Origin: Ampullaceana balthica
Lineage: Eukaryota > Mollusca > Gastropoda > Lymnaeidae
Length of the DNA stretch: 64,000 nucleotides
NCBI GenBank assembly: GCA_944989445.1
Contig: CALYLW010001083.1
Location: 135,021 to 199,020 of the forward strand
Direction: 5' to 3'
Below the pieces are notes generated by a model. That model saw only the letters and a list, made by a program, of their open reading frames with translations. It did no database searches and was not told the DNA's origin. Both the position numbers and the translations under genes were made by a program. The first letter of the stretch is position 1, and every line of letters begins with the position of its first letter. Positions 48,401 through 60,400 of the stretch are shown piece by piece.

Positions 48401-51400
48401 CAGTTCTTTCGTCAATTGAAGTTAGCTTTGCTTTTAGATAAATATTAGTTTTTAGTTAGAAACTTTAGAAAGAGTATCATTCATCTGAATTAACCGAATT
48501 AATGATTGCCCTTGTTTCATTGTAATTTTTCTGTAAACATTTCTTTGACTCTGGCATTAAAAAGATAGGTATTAGAAAAATCTTTATTTCTTCCAAAAAG
48601 TCGGGTGGTAAATAAAACTGTCGATCTCACATCTGAATTTCCTATTCCTTCAACAATAACAAAGTAATTGTTAACAGATGTAGATTCACTACTTTTACTT
48701 TACTAATCAGCAGTTGTAATTTTTGCATTAAACTATTTTTCTTGTTATTGAACCCACCACTTTCAAAAGATAATTAGGTCTGGAAATGATTGCAAATGTT
48801 TCGCCACGGCCACAGGCGAGTGTTTTTCCAAATACTGATACTGTTTCGAAAACGAATGTCCGAATGACCTCTTTTCTTTATTTGTTTAGTTAGACTAGTC
48901 TTAGTCACTGGAAAAACGTTTTTAGCAGCTTTCCTTAAAAATGTATCCATTTTTTCTTTTAAAGTCACAGAACAGCTGAATTTTTTTTTATTAGGCCGGT
49001 AAAAGGAATAATGTACGATCGGATGGCCAGCGAAGAAATAGTTAGAGTATGGCAGTTCGCTTGGATAACGGAAGTGTTAAACCTTGAAACACTAGAGGAT
49101 AGAAGAACCAAGAGCAAAGTAGTAATCATACATAAAGCAATTAATTCTAATTTAGAAATACAACACAAAGATAACTTAATACAACCCTCAGATAGACATA
49201 AGGATAAAAACACCTTTCTTATTCCGTATGCAAGAACAAACACATACAAGTTTTCCTTCTTCCCGTCCGGAATTCGGGCGTGAAATGGGTTGCCTGAAGA
49301 ATCCAGGAAAACCAACACTTTATCAACATTTAAATCTCTAATAAAAATGCAGGACTAAACACAAACCATAGATAAGCGTAGGACGCAATAATCTTCTGTA
49401 TAGGAGCGTCTGTAAACAGATAAGATAAGATAAGATAGGAAGTACAGGAAAAAACCTAGGAAGTGGCATTTTCATTTTTGAAAAACATCACCGCCATTAT
49501 TAGTATTAGCCTTTTCTTTTTATAATTTTTTCGCATTCGGATTTTTGAAGGGTGAATTATTTTTTTTCGAAAAATCGGAAGATTAAGGGTCTTATCGGAA
49601 TTTCGTAAGCATGGGTAAAAAATCTGTATAATTCCGATAAAATCGGGAGGTTGACAGGCCTGAGTTTGAAATATTATTTGCAAAAATTTCAAGAAAAAAG
49701 TCTTTTTTTAAAACAAATTTCTAAAGACTTTACAATTATTTTCTTTAACAAAAAACAATAAAATATGCTGACCTACGATTATTAGCTTTCTGATAATTTT
49801 AAAAAAAAATTGTTTTCCCCCAAATAATGAAAAAATATTTAACTACAGTCGAACCCACTTAACTCGAGCTCGGTTAACTCGCCCACCCTATTATGTCGAC
49901 GTTATTTATTGGAACCTCCAAATTCTCTCTTTGTCTTAGCATTTTCTCGTCATTTCATTCGATTTTTTTAAGTCGCCGAAACCTCATAACACGAGCACAA
50001 AAAAGGGTCAAATTTGCCACTTAATGTTGGTTATCTCGATCCCCATGACCAATCGCCAGCTTTTGAAAATTTTAGATGTGATTTTTTATAACCAAGTGAA
50101 GGCATAAAATTTCTGCCTCGCTGGTGACGTCACAGCCCGCTTGCTCACAGCACTGTGTTACTAACTTAAATCACCAGCTTTTGAAAATGTTCTTATCGAT
50201 AGGGTTGAACCGATCTGTTCGGCTACTCGGCATGGCCGATTTTGTATACTCTGAGATACTCGGCAATCGGCCACGTAAGTGATGCCCAGTATTACATAAT
50301 TGCTCCAATAGCAAAGATGCATGCAGAATCGCATGTCTAAAACATTTCGTTGCGTATGGAATAACAAAATGTACAGTGTGCAGACTTGTTGTCATTGGCA
50401 ACCATTCATCCTTCAACCTCATCTTGACTCTATTACTATTACTACTGCTTTGTTCTAATTGTTTCATTCATAAGAAGTGGCCGTGTGCAAAAGCCATTTA
50501 ACTATTGGTTAGAATTAATTAAAATGTATCAAAGTTGAAGGTTCAAAAGGAGTTCCTAATTTATTTTTGTACACTTTTATAGAGAAGAGTTCGCTTTGTT
50601 ATGAGTCATATATAGGTCATGATAAACAAATAACGGCAACGCTTTTGTGTAAAAAAAACCTCAAAAATCATGTGCATGTACATTCTCATTTATTAACGGT
50701 AGTGATAGGACGAAAAATCATAGGGTGCTTACTGTAAACAAGGCTCCCCAGATTTTAAAATATATAATATAACAGACTACAGACAGTTTACCCACCCACA
50801 CTCTCAATCTCCCACACCATTGTTGTTGGTTAGTCCGATTAGCATCAAGTTACCGAAGGAATTCTAAGTCCATTGTAAGCTGAGGGGATGGACCCAAAGA
50901 AGATTATTAGGAAGAGAATGGTTCGGGGACAATGAGGGGATGTGTAGGTTACTTATTTGTGTAGCTTGTAAGGAAAGTCCAAGGCACAGTATCGCTCAAT
51001 CTGAGAATCACCGCAAGACGGCGCGCGCGCTGCGGCGTGGCGGGCAGGAGTATATGACTTCGTTATAGTTATGTACTAGTAGTACTAGGGAAAAAAAACT
51101 GCGCTAATGCAACAAAGGGTTAAATTTAAACTTAAAAGGTCCTTAAAAACGAACGGTCTTAACAACCTTAGGAAAGAGTGAAGAAATAGGGTCCCGATAT
51201 TCCGATACGATTCTGATTAATCGTCCCATCACTAATTAACGCACAACACGTACATAAAGAAATTTCAAGCGCATGTTAATATTTTGCCGTCATATTGGTT
51301 TTTGTTTTAACTCGATCATCGGTTATCTCGATGCCATTTTTCATACCCCAACGCCGTCGACTTAACCGGTTTCAACTGTATTTTAAATCTCATAAAGTTA

Positions 51401-54400
51401 AACTTTACAGTGCAACATGTAAAATATATAAGTTTGAATAAGTAATGCAGTGATAAATTGATTTATTTAATAAAAATTATTTACTGTAATTTTCATGTTG
51501 TATACAAAAGTTGCTAGTATTCCTCCCCCCATCTCCCCGAGAGACCAAGTGCTATTTGCCGTGCCTGTACATGAAAATTCTCTAAATTCATTTGACAATG
51601 CTGATTTCAAACATAAAGAAAACATTTCATCATATTTTGGGATCGAAGTAAATAATGGCGGCTGCAAATAACCCATCAAACTATGTTGGTGGCAATGCTT
51701 TAACTTTCCAACTTCTATAGTTACTTAACAAAATATAATGACCCCCTTTCCAGCAATAATTGGAATTATTAAAAATTACTTAACCTGAATGTATATTTTG
51801 TTAGAATGAATGAATGAATGACCCCCTTTCCAGTCCATGACGGACTATGGGGCAAGTGATGTAGCGTTCACAAGTTTTTAGCCACCACTAACGAGCAGGG
51901 GAATGTGTGGCCAGCACAATGCCCCAGGGGCCTGCCAGTACCTGGGCTAGAACCCGCGACTCGGGATCTGCCTCGGATCGATAGTCCAGTGCGCTACCAC
52001 TTAGACCATCGCGCCCCGCGGTGGTCTAGCGGTAGCGCGCTGGACTGCAGAACTGAGGTAGAAGAGAGTCGCAGGTTCTATTCTCACTGCTGGCATGGCC
52101 CTCGGGGCATTGTGCTGGCCACACATTCCCCTGCGCTCGTTAGTGGTGGCTAAATAAATCTTGTGAACGCTACTTCACTTGCCCCATAGTCCGTCATAGA
52201 CTGGAAAGGGGGTCATTCATTCATTCATTCTAACAAAATATACATTCAGGTTAAGTAATTTTTAATAATTCCAATTAGTGCTAGCCCCCCAGGTAAGCCA
52301 ATGCACACTTTTATCAAGCCATGAACAATATTTTGTAATTTCCCACCCCTATTGTTACACAGAAAACAAAACAATTTTATCACACCCACCAACTATAATA
52401 TTATTTCAATTTAACACCCCTTAGATATATACAATACACACAAACATATTTATAAACACTTACATGGAGATTGTCCTGATGAAGGCACCGGTTGGGCACC
52501 AGCAAGTCGCAGCTGAGTATTAAGAGTGAAGTCAATGTTGTAGTACTGCAGTGCAGACTTGGCCTCTTGCGGCTTAGGTGGCATGACCAGATCTGGGTTT
52601 TCTCTTACATCGAGAGTCTGAGATTTAAGTATTTTTTTAAAATGAGAGTGTAAAATAGCAAAATCCTAAAACCTTTACTTACATCTGCAATGAAATTTTC
52701 AATAAAATGTTTATTTTAGTTTGGAAGACAACAATTACCTCTAGCTCCGGGAGTAAATGCAAGATGTCAGGTAAGGTGATTAACCTGTTGCCATTTAAAA
52801 TAAGTTTTTTCAACTTTCCACACCTGCAAACAGGAATTAAACATCTTTTAACTTCAGTGGCAGATTTATGTCAGAAATTTGAGATTTTATCTATTATTAT
52901 ATATGTGATTAGGATAACTCAGTTTTGATATATAAAACTATAATAAATACCTGCACCTTACACATTTTATGCATAATCATCAAAGGAATAATGATTTGGT
53001 AAAAAATTGTTTCTTAAATGAGTGACTTCTTATCACTAACAAACCTTCCTAAGCCTTCTGGAATCATTTCAAGATTATTTTTAGATGCACTAAACACTTG
53101 AAGATTATGTAATTTTCCAATATTGGCAGGAATCCCTTCAAAGTCCAGTTGGTTACCATTGAGGTAAAGCTTCTTCAAGTTCTGGAGTTTATGTAGAGAT
53201 GACTAAGGGAAGTTTAAAGATAACAAGAAAATGTTAACACTTTTCTATCAATAAAAGGGTAAAGCTAAATTCTGTATTTTACCTCTCCATTTCCTTATCA
53301 TTGATTGAAGCTTTCTGGTCACACAAAAATAGGCTGGAATGTTTTGTATCTTAGGCTGCCAGAGGATGCATTCCCCAGCAAGGCCCTCCCACGTTTTGAA
53401 GTCAATATGCGCCAGTAGCATTTTTTTTTACAGATGTCTTTGTAATGCAGGAATGTATTAAAACCACAATAAATGAGTAACTTACCGGTAAGGCTTTTAG
53501 CTTATTGCGAGACAAGTTTAGAGTTTCCATTTTCCCCCATGTATCTGAAAAGTGTTAGTTAAAGTAAATATGAATGTTTAGGGCATAATTAGATTTAATC
53601 AAAATCTTTAATTAATAATGAAGACCACAGTCAAAACAGAGACTTCAATTCATCTTATTTTTTTGTAACTGCATGTATAAGTTTTGTACCTGGTATATGA
53701 GCTTAAGATATTCACTTCAGTAGCTTTTTTTTTGGGGGGGGGGACACTTGCACATATAAAAATTAATTATTTCAAAGGCAAACTTGAATTTTTAGATATT
53801 TATTATACTGTAACAGTGTCATATTAACACTTACCGATCATTACAGATAATTCTGTAATTTCATTATTGCTGAGATTAAGTCGTTTCAAAGATTCAAGTT
53901 TATAAAGAGCTTCTGGCACTCGAGTCAAAGTGTTGTAAGACAAGTCCACATCTTCAAATACAAAGAAGAAATATAACACATGCATCAATAACTTGTCATT
54001 ACAAATAATGGAATATCAGTACTGTAGTTCCTTCTGATTTTAAAACATGAATTTTTTAATAATATACAAAATATGACGGTTTGAACACAAATTTATCATA
54101 CACAAAATATCAGTGTTTGGTATTAGAACCAGCTTCTGATGTTTATAATTTAAAAATAATTAATTTAAGACTGATTTAAATTGTTTGGATATATTTGTAG
54201 TACTTTCTTTAAACATTTGCCTGTAGTTTTAACTAACGTAGTACATAATTTACTTAAGGTCTCTAAAAAAATTCTACAAATTATTAATAACAGTTAAGAA
54301 TAAACCAGAAGATTTTATCTGCGTTTCACTCTATTCACCTTGCAAATTTGTGAGCGTGTCCAAGCCAGTAGGGAAATTATTAAGAGTTCTCTGTGTATTT

Positions 54401-57400
54401 TTCATTCTCAATGTCTGTAAAGCTGTGAGCACTGGTAGTTGCCTATAAATGTTTGAACAAAGAAAGTTAGGCTTTTCAAATGAGATGAACTAACTTCACT
54501 GTTCATCAAATTAATATATGTCTTGAATGCTGATTACCTTAGTTGGGCATGTATGAGTGGGTTGTTATCAAGAATCAGTGTGTGAAGACTGGTCAATCGC
54601 CTCATTTGTGGTGGAAGAGTTTCTGAGGAAAAAATTGTAAAACACGTTTAGTTTTTATTTATTATGAATAAAAATATTCTAATAACTACCCGGTAATTAT
54701 TATTTTGAAATTAAATTAATTACAGTAATTAATTAAATTAATTTAAATACTTCAAAATAAATAAAACGTATCGTTTGTCTGATAATTACAGCATCAAAAT
54801 TTATTTACTTTAAACTAGGGTTTTTAATTTCGATTTTTTTGGCAAACCGATTATCTGTTATGTAAATCCGATTTTAAACCGGTTATCGTTTTACCGCCGA
54901 CTTCATAGAAATATATTCTTATAAGGCTGGCAAATATGACATAGAATAAGGAAACGACGTGACATGCAATACGTAATGTGGGGAATTGCATTTATGTCTA
55001 GCCTACATCATGATTTCGACAATAGAGACTGTGGCGGATTTGTCGTCTAGGGGGATCTAGGTCCTCCTTTGGCCACAGATATCAACCAGCTTCTTCAACT
55101 CCGACAGAGTCTCGGCTGGTTAATGGAAACACAAAGTACAACATTGGACGTTGGAAGTATTCACCAACACTTGATTCATTTCAAACAAGTTTAATCACAT
55201 CCTCTTGACATATCCATGACCATAAAGTTGACAACTTTAAAATAACTTTCACATCGTTCAAAGTACATCGCGACCCACTCTCTCGTCTCAGTTCGTATTC
55301 TGATCAGCTCTTTCTTCTGTCACCCCACACCTCACTACTTATAACCCGTCTCCCTTCATGAATTCATGACCGACAAGATCGGATTTCCGATTATCTTTTA
55401 ACAACCCTACTTTAAACTAAAGTTGTTAACAATTAATCAATCCCTATTTAATCCGAACAAGTTAACCATAACTTCAATTTGTTTGTAATTGTGCATTACC
55501 CAGAGTTCAACCATTAATTATTTTAATTTATTAATAATCCTAGCTAGTTGATTAGTGATTAATTATATGGTATTATAAAATTTAATAAATATTTCATCAC
55601 TACTTTCTCAATACAGTCGAACCCAGTTAAGTCGACGGCGTTGGGGTATGAAAAATGGGGTCGAGATAACCGATGATCAGGTTAAACGAAAACCAATATG
55701 ACGGCAAAATATTAACATGTGCTTGAAATTTCTTTATGTACATGATGTGCGTTAATTAGTGATGGGACGATTAATCGGAATCGTATCGGAATATCGGGAC
55801 CCTAATATTTCTTCACTCTTTCCTAAGGTTGTAATGACCGTTCGTTTTTAAGGACCGTTTAAATATAACCATGGTTCCCACTCAGTCAGGAAAACAGGAA
55901 AAAGTCGGGAATTCTTTAAAAAAATTTCTCGGCCTTTGAAAGTCGGGAAAAGTTATGACTAGTCGGGAATTTTTTATATACTTATATATATATATTTTAT
56001 GCCGAAGTAAAGCACTTTGATTACGTCTCTGTGGTCATGTTTCGATTCCATTTAATAAAATAAAAAAAAAGTTACCAGTTTATAATTGTCTGCGCATGCG
56101 TTAAAACTAAGGTCAAATTTTTCGCCTCGCCTCGTCCCATGACGCTTGTGGCGTGGCATGTCACGGCCGCTCGCGTTTGCAATGCACGTCGAATCAGCGA
56201 ATTTAAAAAATAAATAAATAAACATATCAATATGGTAATTTTAAGTTTAATGCTTTTGACGTGCAGGATATCTGTCACTATCAGACCGCTCTCGAATTTA
56301 CTCAGTCAATCAAACTTGTAATATAAATAAAACTATTGCGGCCTTGACCGTTGATCACAGCACGCTGTGTGTTAGACCTCCGCCGGCAACTAAGTCTAAG
56401 CAAATTTTTTAAAAAATCATTCCTTATCAGAATTCCACCTACAACAGTGATGACGTGTATATTATATATATATATACTGGAATATTAAGAAAATGATTTC
56501 ACCGTCACGCGCGTGTTAGTCAGAGTCACGTATCTTACTGGTAACAAAAGCAACAACAAACTTTTAAAAGAATAATAATTTTTTATTTAATTAATAAATA
56601 AAAACCACCGTCGATTCTCGATACAAACCTTTATTTACATTTCTAAAGATATTCGTTTATCTTAAAAAATAAAATGATTAATGCATCAGAAAATGAATTA
56701 AGTTTAATAATAATATATCATGCACTGCGAAATAATGACGGATTAAAGACCGCTAACGCGATTTTCGAGCACCTCGGGTGAATACATACTCAAACTAATT
56801 GACACACGGAATCAAATTGAAAATTTAAAAAATCCGGTAATTTTTATTGAAATCTCGTAGAATCACACAATAGCCGGAAGTCTCGAAGAAAGCGAGATGT
56901 CAACACTGTTTTGAACTAAAAATGAGAGAGTGCATTGCTAGGCGAACAGACGAGGATCGAGCTAACCAGCGTTAAGTTGCAAATTTGGCCCTCTTTTGTG
57001 CTCGAGGTATTAGGGTTTCGGCGACTTAAAAAAATCGAATCAACCGATGAGAAAATGCTAAGACAAAGAGAGAATTTGGCGGTTCCAATAAAAAAACTTC
57101 GAGTTAGTAGGGTGGGCGAGTTAACCGGGCTCGAGTTAAGTGGTTCGACTGTAGTTTGACTTATGAACTTTTAAAAAATTATTATATTTATTTTAAAATA
57201 ATTTCATTATTTTTATTTTTTGTGAATTTTCAAAGTTGCTGGGCATTGCGTTAGGAAGACCACTAGGGACAAGTGCTAATAAATTTGTTACACTCTCTTT
57301 GCTTGTGGTTCTGAAAAGAAATATACATTGCTGCTGCTACTGCTAATGAATGGTTTAACATTTTTCTGAACAGTTAGTAGCATTGTTTTTTACAGCTAAA

Positions 57401-60400
57401 TGGCCCTCAAAAAAAAACTATCGTTCATAACAATTTTACTTAATACAAATAATTCTTACAATGAAAAAATCTTACCTAAATTGTTATTGCTCAAGTCTAC
57501 AAAGACAAGATCTGTCAAATTGATGAAAAGCTGATTGGGTATCATTTCAATCCTGAAAATTATTTATAAATCAACATAATTTTTTTATTTCACTAAACAA
57601 ATTGGAGTTTTGATATAAAAAAAAACCAACTTAAAATGTTTTCCTTTCCCTGTGTAATATAACTCCGGATCAAAGAATATGTTAAAATAAGTATTCCCAG
57701 ATACCTCAGTGTTTACAGTAAAAAAAAATTACCTATTGTATAAATTGCTTACAATCAAATTAAGTATGTAAACATGGTCAACTCACTGATTATGACTTAG
57801 GTTAAGCACAAGAACAGACTTGGCATTTTCCAATTCTGGAGGAACTTGTGTAAGCTTATTGTGGCTCAAGTCCTAAGTACATAGATGTGAAATCTTTTTG
57901 TTATTTTTTTGTTACAGTTAAAATTTCAATGAAAATAAATAACATTCACAGCTTTTTAATAACCCATATTAATCATCATTAAAAAGCCTTAGAAAAATGA
58001 TTATATACGTATATATATAATATCACTCTACCAACAGATGACACATGGCCAGTGGTTTTTTAAATGTAACTAATATTTTAATTTAAGGAAGTCTTAATTG
58101 TTGCATGAATTAATTGGGCCTTGTTTACCTAAGTCTATTTCCTGTGGGTATTTTATTGCATATCCACACACTTTATTTCAATTCTTTTTAAGTACTTGGG
58201 TTTTTTCATATTCTCTTCTTTCATTTTTAGGAATGTGATATGTTATACACATTTTATGTAAACTAAAGTAAATTGCCATGCTTTTTTATTAGTTGTATAA
58301 ATGCAGGTTCATATCAAAAGCTTTTCAATGTTTATTTGGTATCATTACAAACAAAATTGTGTTTAATAGCTTAACTTTAATCAGCCTAAATAGAAGAGAC
58401 TGCAATGGGTTTCAATAATTACTGAGGAATTTTCACTCCTCTGCTAAGTTAGGAAGACTCTTGTCTTTAAAGCCTAGAAAACTTTTCTTAAAAATACAGA
58501 GAGTCTCAGTGTGGCTCAATCAACTTAATGTGGCCGTTCAACTAAAGGTATAATGCCAGCTGAGAGAGGAAGTTGCATGAACAGCTTATTTGTCTTTACA
58601 GTGCTTTCATAGATCTGTCGTTATACACAGTTGGACTGCAATAAAGCTTTCAGACTGAACACAAGAGACCAAACGATTTGTGTGAATAAATCAATATTTG
58701 TAAAGCTGCCAGAATAAGTACAAGTGACTGAGAATGTAAAGCAGAAGACCGATCTACTTGGCTCACAGTTGTCAAAGAGGGCGTCATAGTAGCCGAGAGG
58801 ATGCGAGAGGTACAGACAGAAGAGCTAGGAGAAAGGCCAAAACATTGGGATGCACAGAACTCGTGTGCAAAAGCTGTGGAAAAGACTGTCACTCAAGGAA
58901 AGGACTGCTCGGCCACACGAGGAAATACAACCCAACCCAACGGTGATGCACCATCGTCTCTCGACAAGGAAGGATGCCAATGATGTAAAGCTTTATAAAT
59001 AATTGTAAAATCTTTTTTGGTTTTTAACTGTAATTTTTTACACTTTCTTCCTATTCTACTATGATTTGTTTTTCTCAGGGAATTTTGCCCAAAATTTTTA
59101 ATTAGTTTTTTCCATGGTAGGTTGGAATGATTATGGTGTAAATTTAATTTAAGCACATTTCAATGTTTATTGGTAATGATGAAGGCATTTGCCAAAACAT
59201 CTGTACCTATGATTGTCTATTAATAAAGCTTAACATTTATTGTTTCATCACACAAATCGTTTGTGTCTCATGTATATCATAGATATAACCGGAATGGCCT
59301 TGTTAAATTTTGCAAAACATATGTTTCCCAAAGACCATTTGCATACAGATGGTCATTTCAAATGCATAGCAGAGTAACCTCAAATGGCAGACAAGGGATG
59401 AGCAGTAATCTTATCATAGCAGAGTAACCTCAAATGGCAGACAAGGGATGTGCAGTAATCTCATCATAGCAGAGTAACCTCAAATGGCAGACAAGGGATG
59501 TGCAGTAATCTTATCATAGCAGAGTAACCTCAAATGGCAGACAAGGGATGCGCAGTAATCTTATCCTAACAAAGAAGATGTGTGTTATCATTACTATATG
59601 ACAGTGAGATGTGGACATCTAATTCAATTTGTGAGCAGAAACTGACAGCTGCCACTAGAGATGTCTACTAGAGATGTCTGCTACAGATGTCTGCTTCACA
59701 TTTTGAATGGCAAGACAAAGTGCTTAACACAGATACGTTGGAGCAAGACAAACTGTGTAACCTGCTCTTCACTCTAAAGCTATGTCACTTACAAAGCTCA
59801 GAAGAAGGTTGTATTAAAATGAATCTGCTGCAAGGATAGTTGACAGAAGGGTAAAAAAAAATTATTAACAACCAAGACTTTGATTTAAGGACTTTTGCAA
59901 AAGGAACATGAAGGAATTCAACATAGAAATCAGCTATAAAGAGAAATTGTTCAACAGTGTTTCAGCAGGTAAACAGCGGTGTACTGAAGATGTGAAAAAT
60001 AAAGAACATTATGGAAGGTCAAGATAACCCGAGACTGCCATTCCAGAATAGGCCACATAAACCAATTGAAGTGTCAATAGGTACTCAAACATATCTCAAA
60101 GTTGAAAAATGCCATAAATATTGATTTATTTATACACATTTTTATTGTCTGATTTATCTAATTAAAAGCTTTATTGCAGTACAACCTTTTTATTTTAACA
60201 TTTTGATAAAGTTTTCTGGAAAATACAAATTTCTAAATTTTTTAAAGTCACTCACAACAATTGAAAGATCATTGCTCGTAAAGATTTTGCTAGGCACACC
60301 AGTGTCTGTTAATTGATTGAATCTGAAATTGATGCTGTGAAGGGCCGGAAGTGATGGTAGATCTTTACCAAGAGACTGGATATCATTGTGAACCATAACA

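Noticed and set aside
59364..59566. CRISPR-like array
   Set aside because: The repeats are directly adjacent with no spacers, and the genome is eukaryotic.
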